The notes under the pieces are model-generated. The model had not been told where the DNA came from, searched no databases, and saw nothing but the letters and a program-made list of their open reading frames with translations. Position numbers and translations under genes: made by a program. Shown piece by piece: positions 63,845 to 64,000 of a stretch of 64,000 nt of DNA (position 1 is the first letter of the stretch; each line of letters starts with the position of its first letter). The stretch lies in assembly GCA_000827325.1 (NCBI GenBank), contig KN832872.1, forward strand, positions 496,001-560,000, in the 5' to 3' direction. This stretch comes from Oidiodendron maius Zn (taxonomy: Eukaryota > Ascomycota > Leotiomycetes > Myxotrichaceae).

Positions 63845-64000
63845 GTGAGTAGCCTTTTTTTTTCCTGGATTTACCCCACCACCGCGATCGTCATGGTCTG
63901 TTGTGGCATCACCACGCCTCTGTCTACCCCGCGATTAGCTCAGTGCCGCTGTCGCACTGCGCAGCATGGCTACTGCACATTGCGCTCAGTATATCTCTTA

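Noticed and set aside
1-64000. CRISPR arrays, bacterial operon signals, ribosomal RNA genes or retro-element copies
   Set aside because: None seen; the sequence is fungal nuclear DNA with spliceosomal introns, and the only mobile element recognised is the DNA transposon at the left edge.

Overview
The window is nuclear DNA of a filamentous ascomycete (Pezizomycotina, gene content closest to Eurotiomycete-like fungi). Evidence: dense genes on both strands, introns mostly of 47-75 bases with GT-AG ends and CTAAC/CTAAT-type branch sites, and typical mould genes such as sconB, the COMPASS subunit Bre2/CclA, a Zn2Cys6 regulator and several MFS permeases. I resolved 22 intact host gene models (21 complete within the assembly plus one split only by a sequencing gap), one probable host pseudogene, one DNA-transposon remnant and a few weak or partial items. 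Exon borders were placed by hand so that reading phase and family conservation both fit.

Layout. 0-1.7 kb: right part of a Fot1/pogo DNA transposon with in-frame stops. 1.9-8.6 kb: MEMO1-like protein, fungal P-loop sulfotransferase-like protein, MET12-type methylenetetrahydrofolate reductase, Bre2/Ash2 SPRY subunit of the Set1 complex. 8.6-12.0 kb: a gene-poor stretch and a decayed PHD-finger gene. 12.4-22.5 kb: Mak11 WD protein (60S biogenesis), nicotinate phosphoribosyltransferase, short-chain dehydrogenase, SconB/Met30 F-box WD protein, D-arabinono-lactone oxidase. 23.2-27.6 kb: MFS monocarboxylate-type porter with a divergent Zn2Cys6 regulator. 29-32 kb: large DUF8004-type protein. 34.2-36 kb: Dal5-type permease. 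37.8-52.7 kb: a run of genes that fits phosphorus scavenging (below). 53-63 kb: RTG2/exopolyphosphatase-like protein, GH15-related hydrolase, TPT-family sugar-phosphate/nucleotide-sugar transporter (interrupted by an assembly gap), RBM42-type RNA-binding protein, and the first exon of a possible further gene.

The most interesting region is 37.8-52.7 kb. It contains a Git1-type phosphodiester/phosphate permease, an 11-exon amino-acid permease, a phytanoyl-CoA-dioxygenase-family Fe(II)/2-oxoglutarate enzyme directly followed by a PhnZ-type HD oxygenase, a membrane-anchored multicopper oxidase and a secreted phospholipase C. In bacteria a PhyH-type dioxygenase (PhnY) plus PhnZ turn 2-aminoethylphosphonate into glycine and phosphate. 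The same pairing in a fungus, next to transporters and a phospholipase C that could supply the substrate, suggests an eukaryotic phosphonate-use cluster. CACGTG boxes lie upstream of the Git1-type, PhyH-type and PhnZ-type genes, and a 43-base block containing the box (35 of 43 bases identical) is shared by the Git1-type and PhyH-type upstream regions.

Assembly note: 842 Ns at 59087-59928 are flanked by two identical 370-base copies; this looks like unmerged contig ends inside one gene, not a real duplication.
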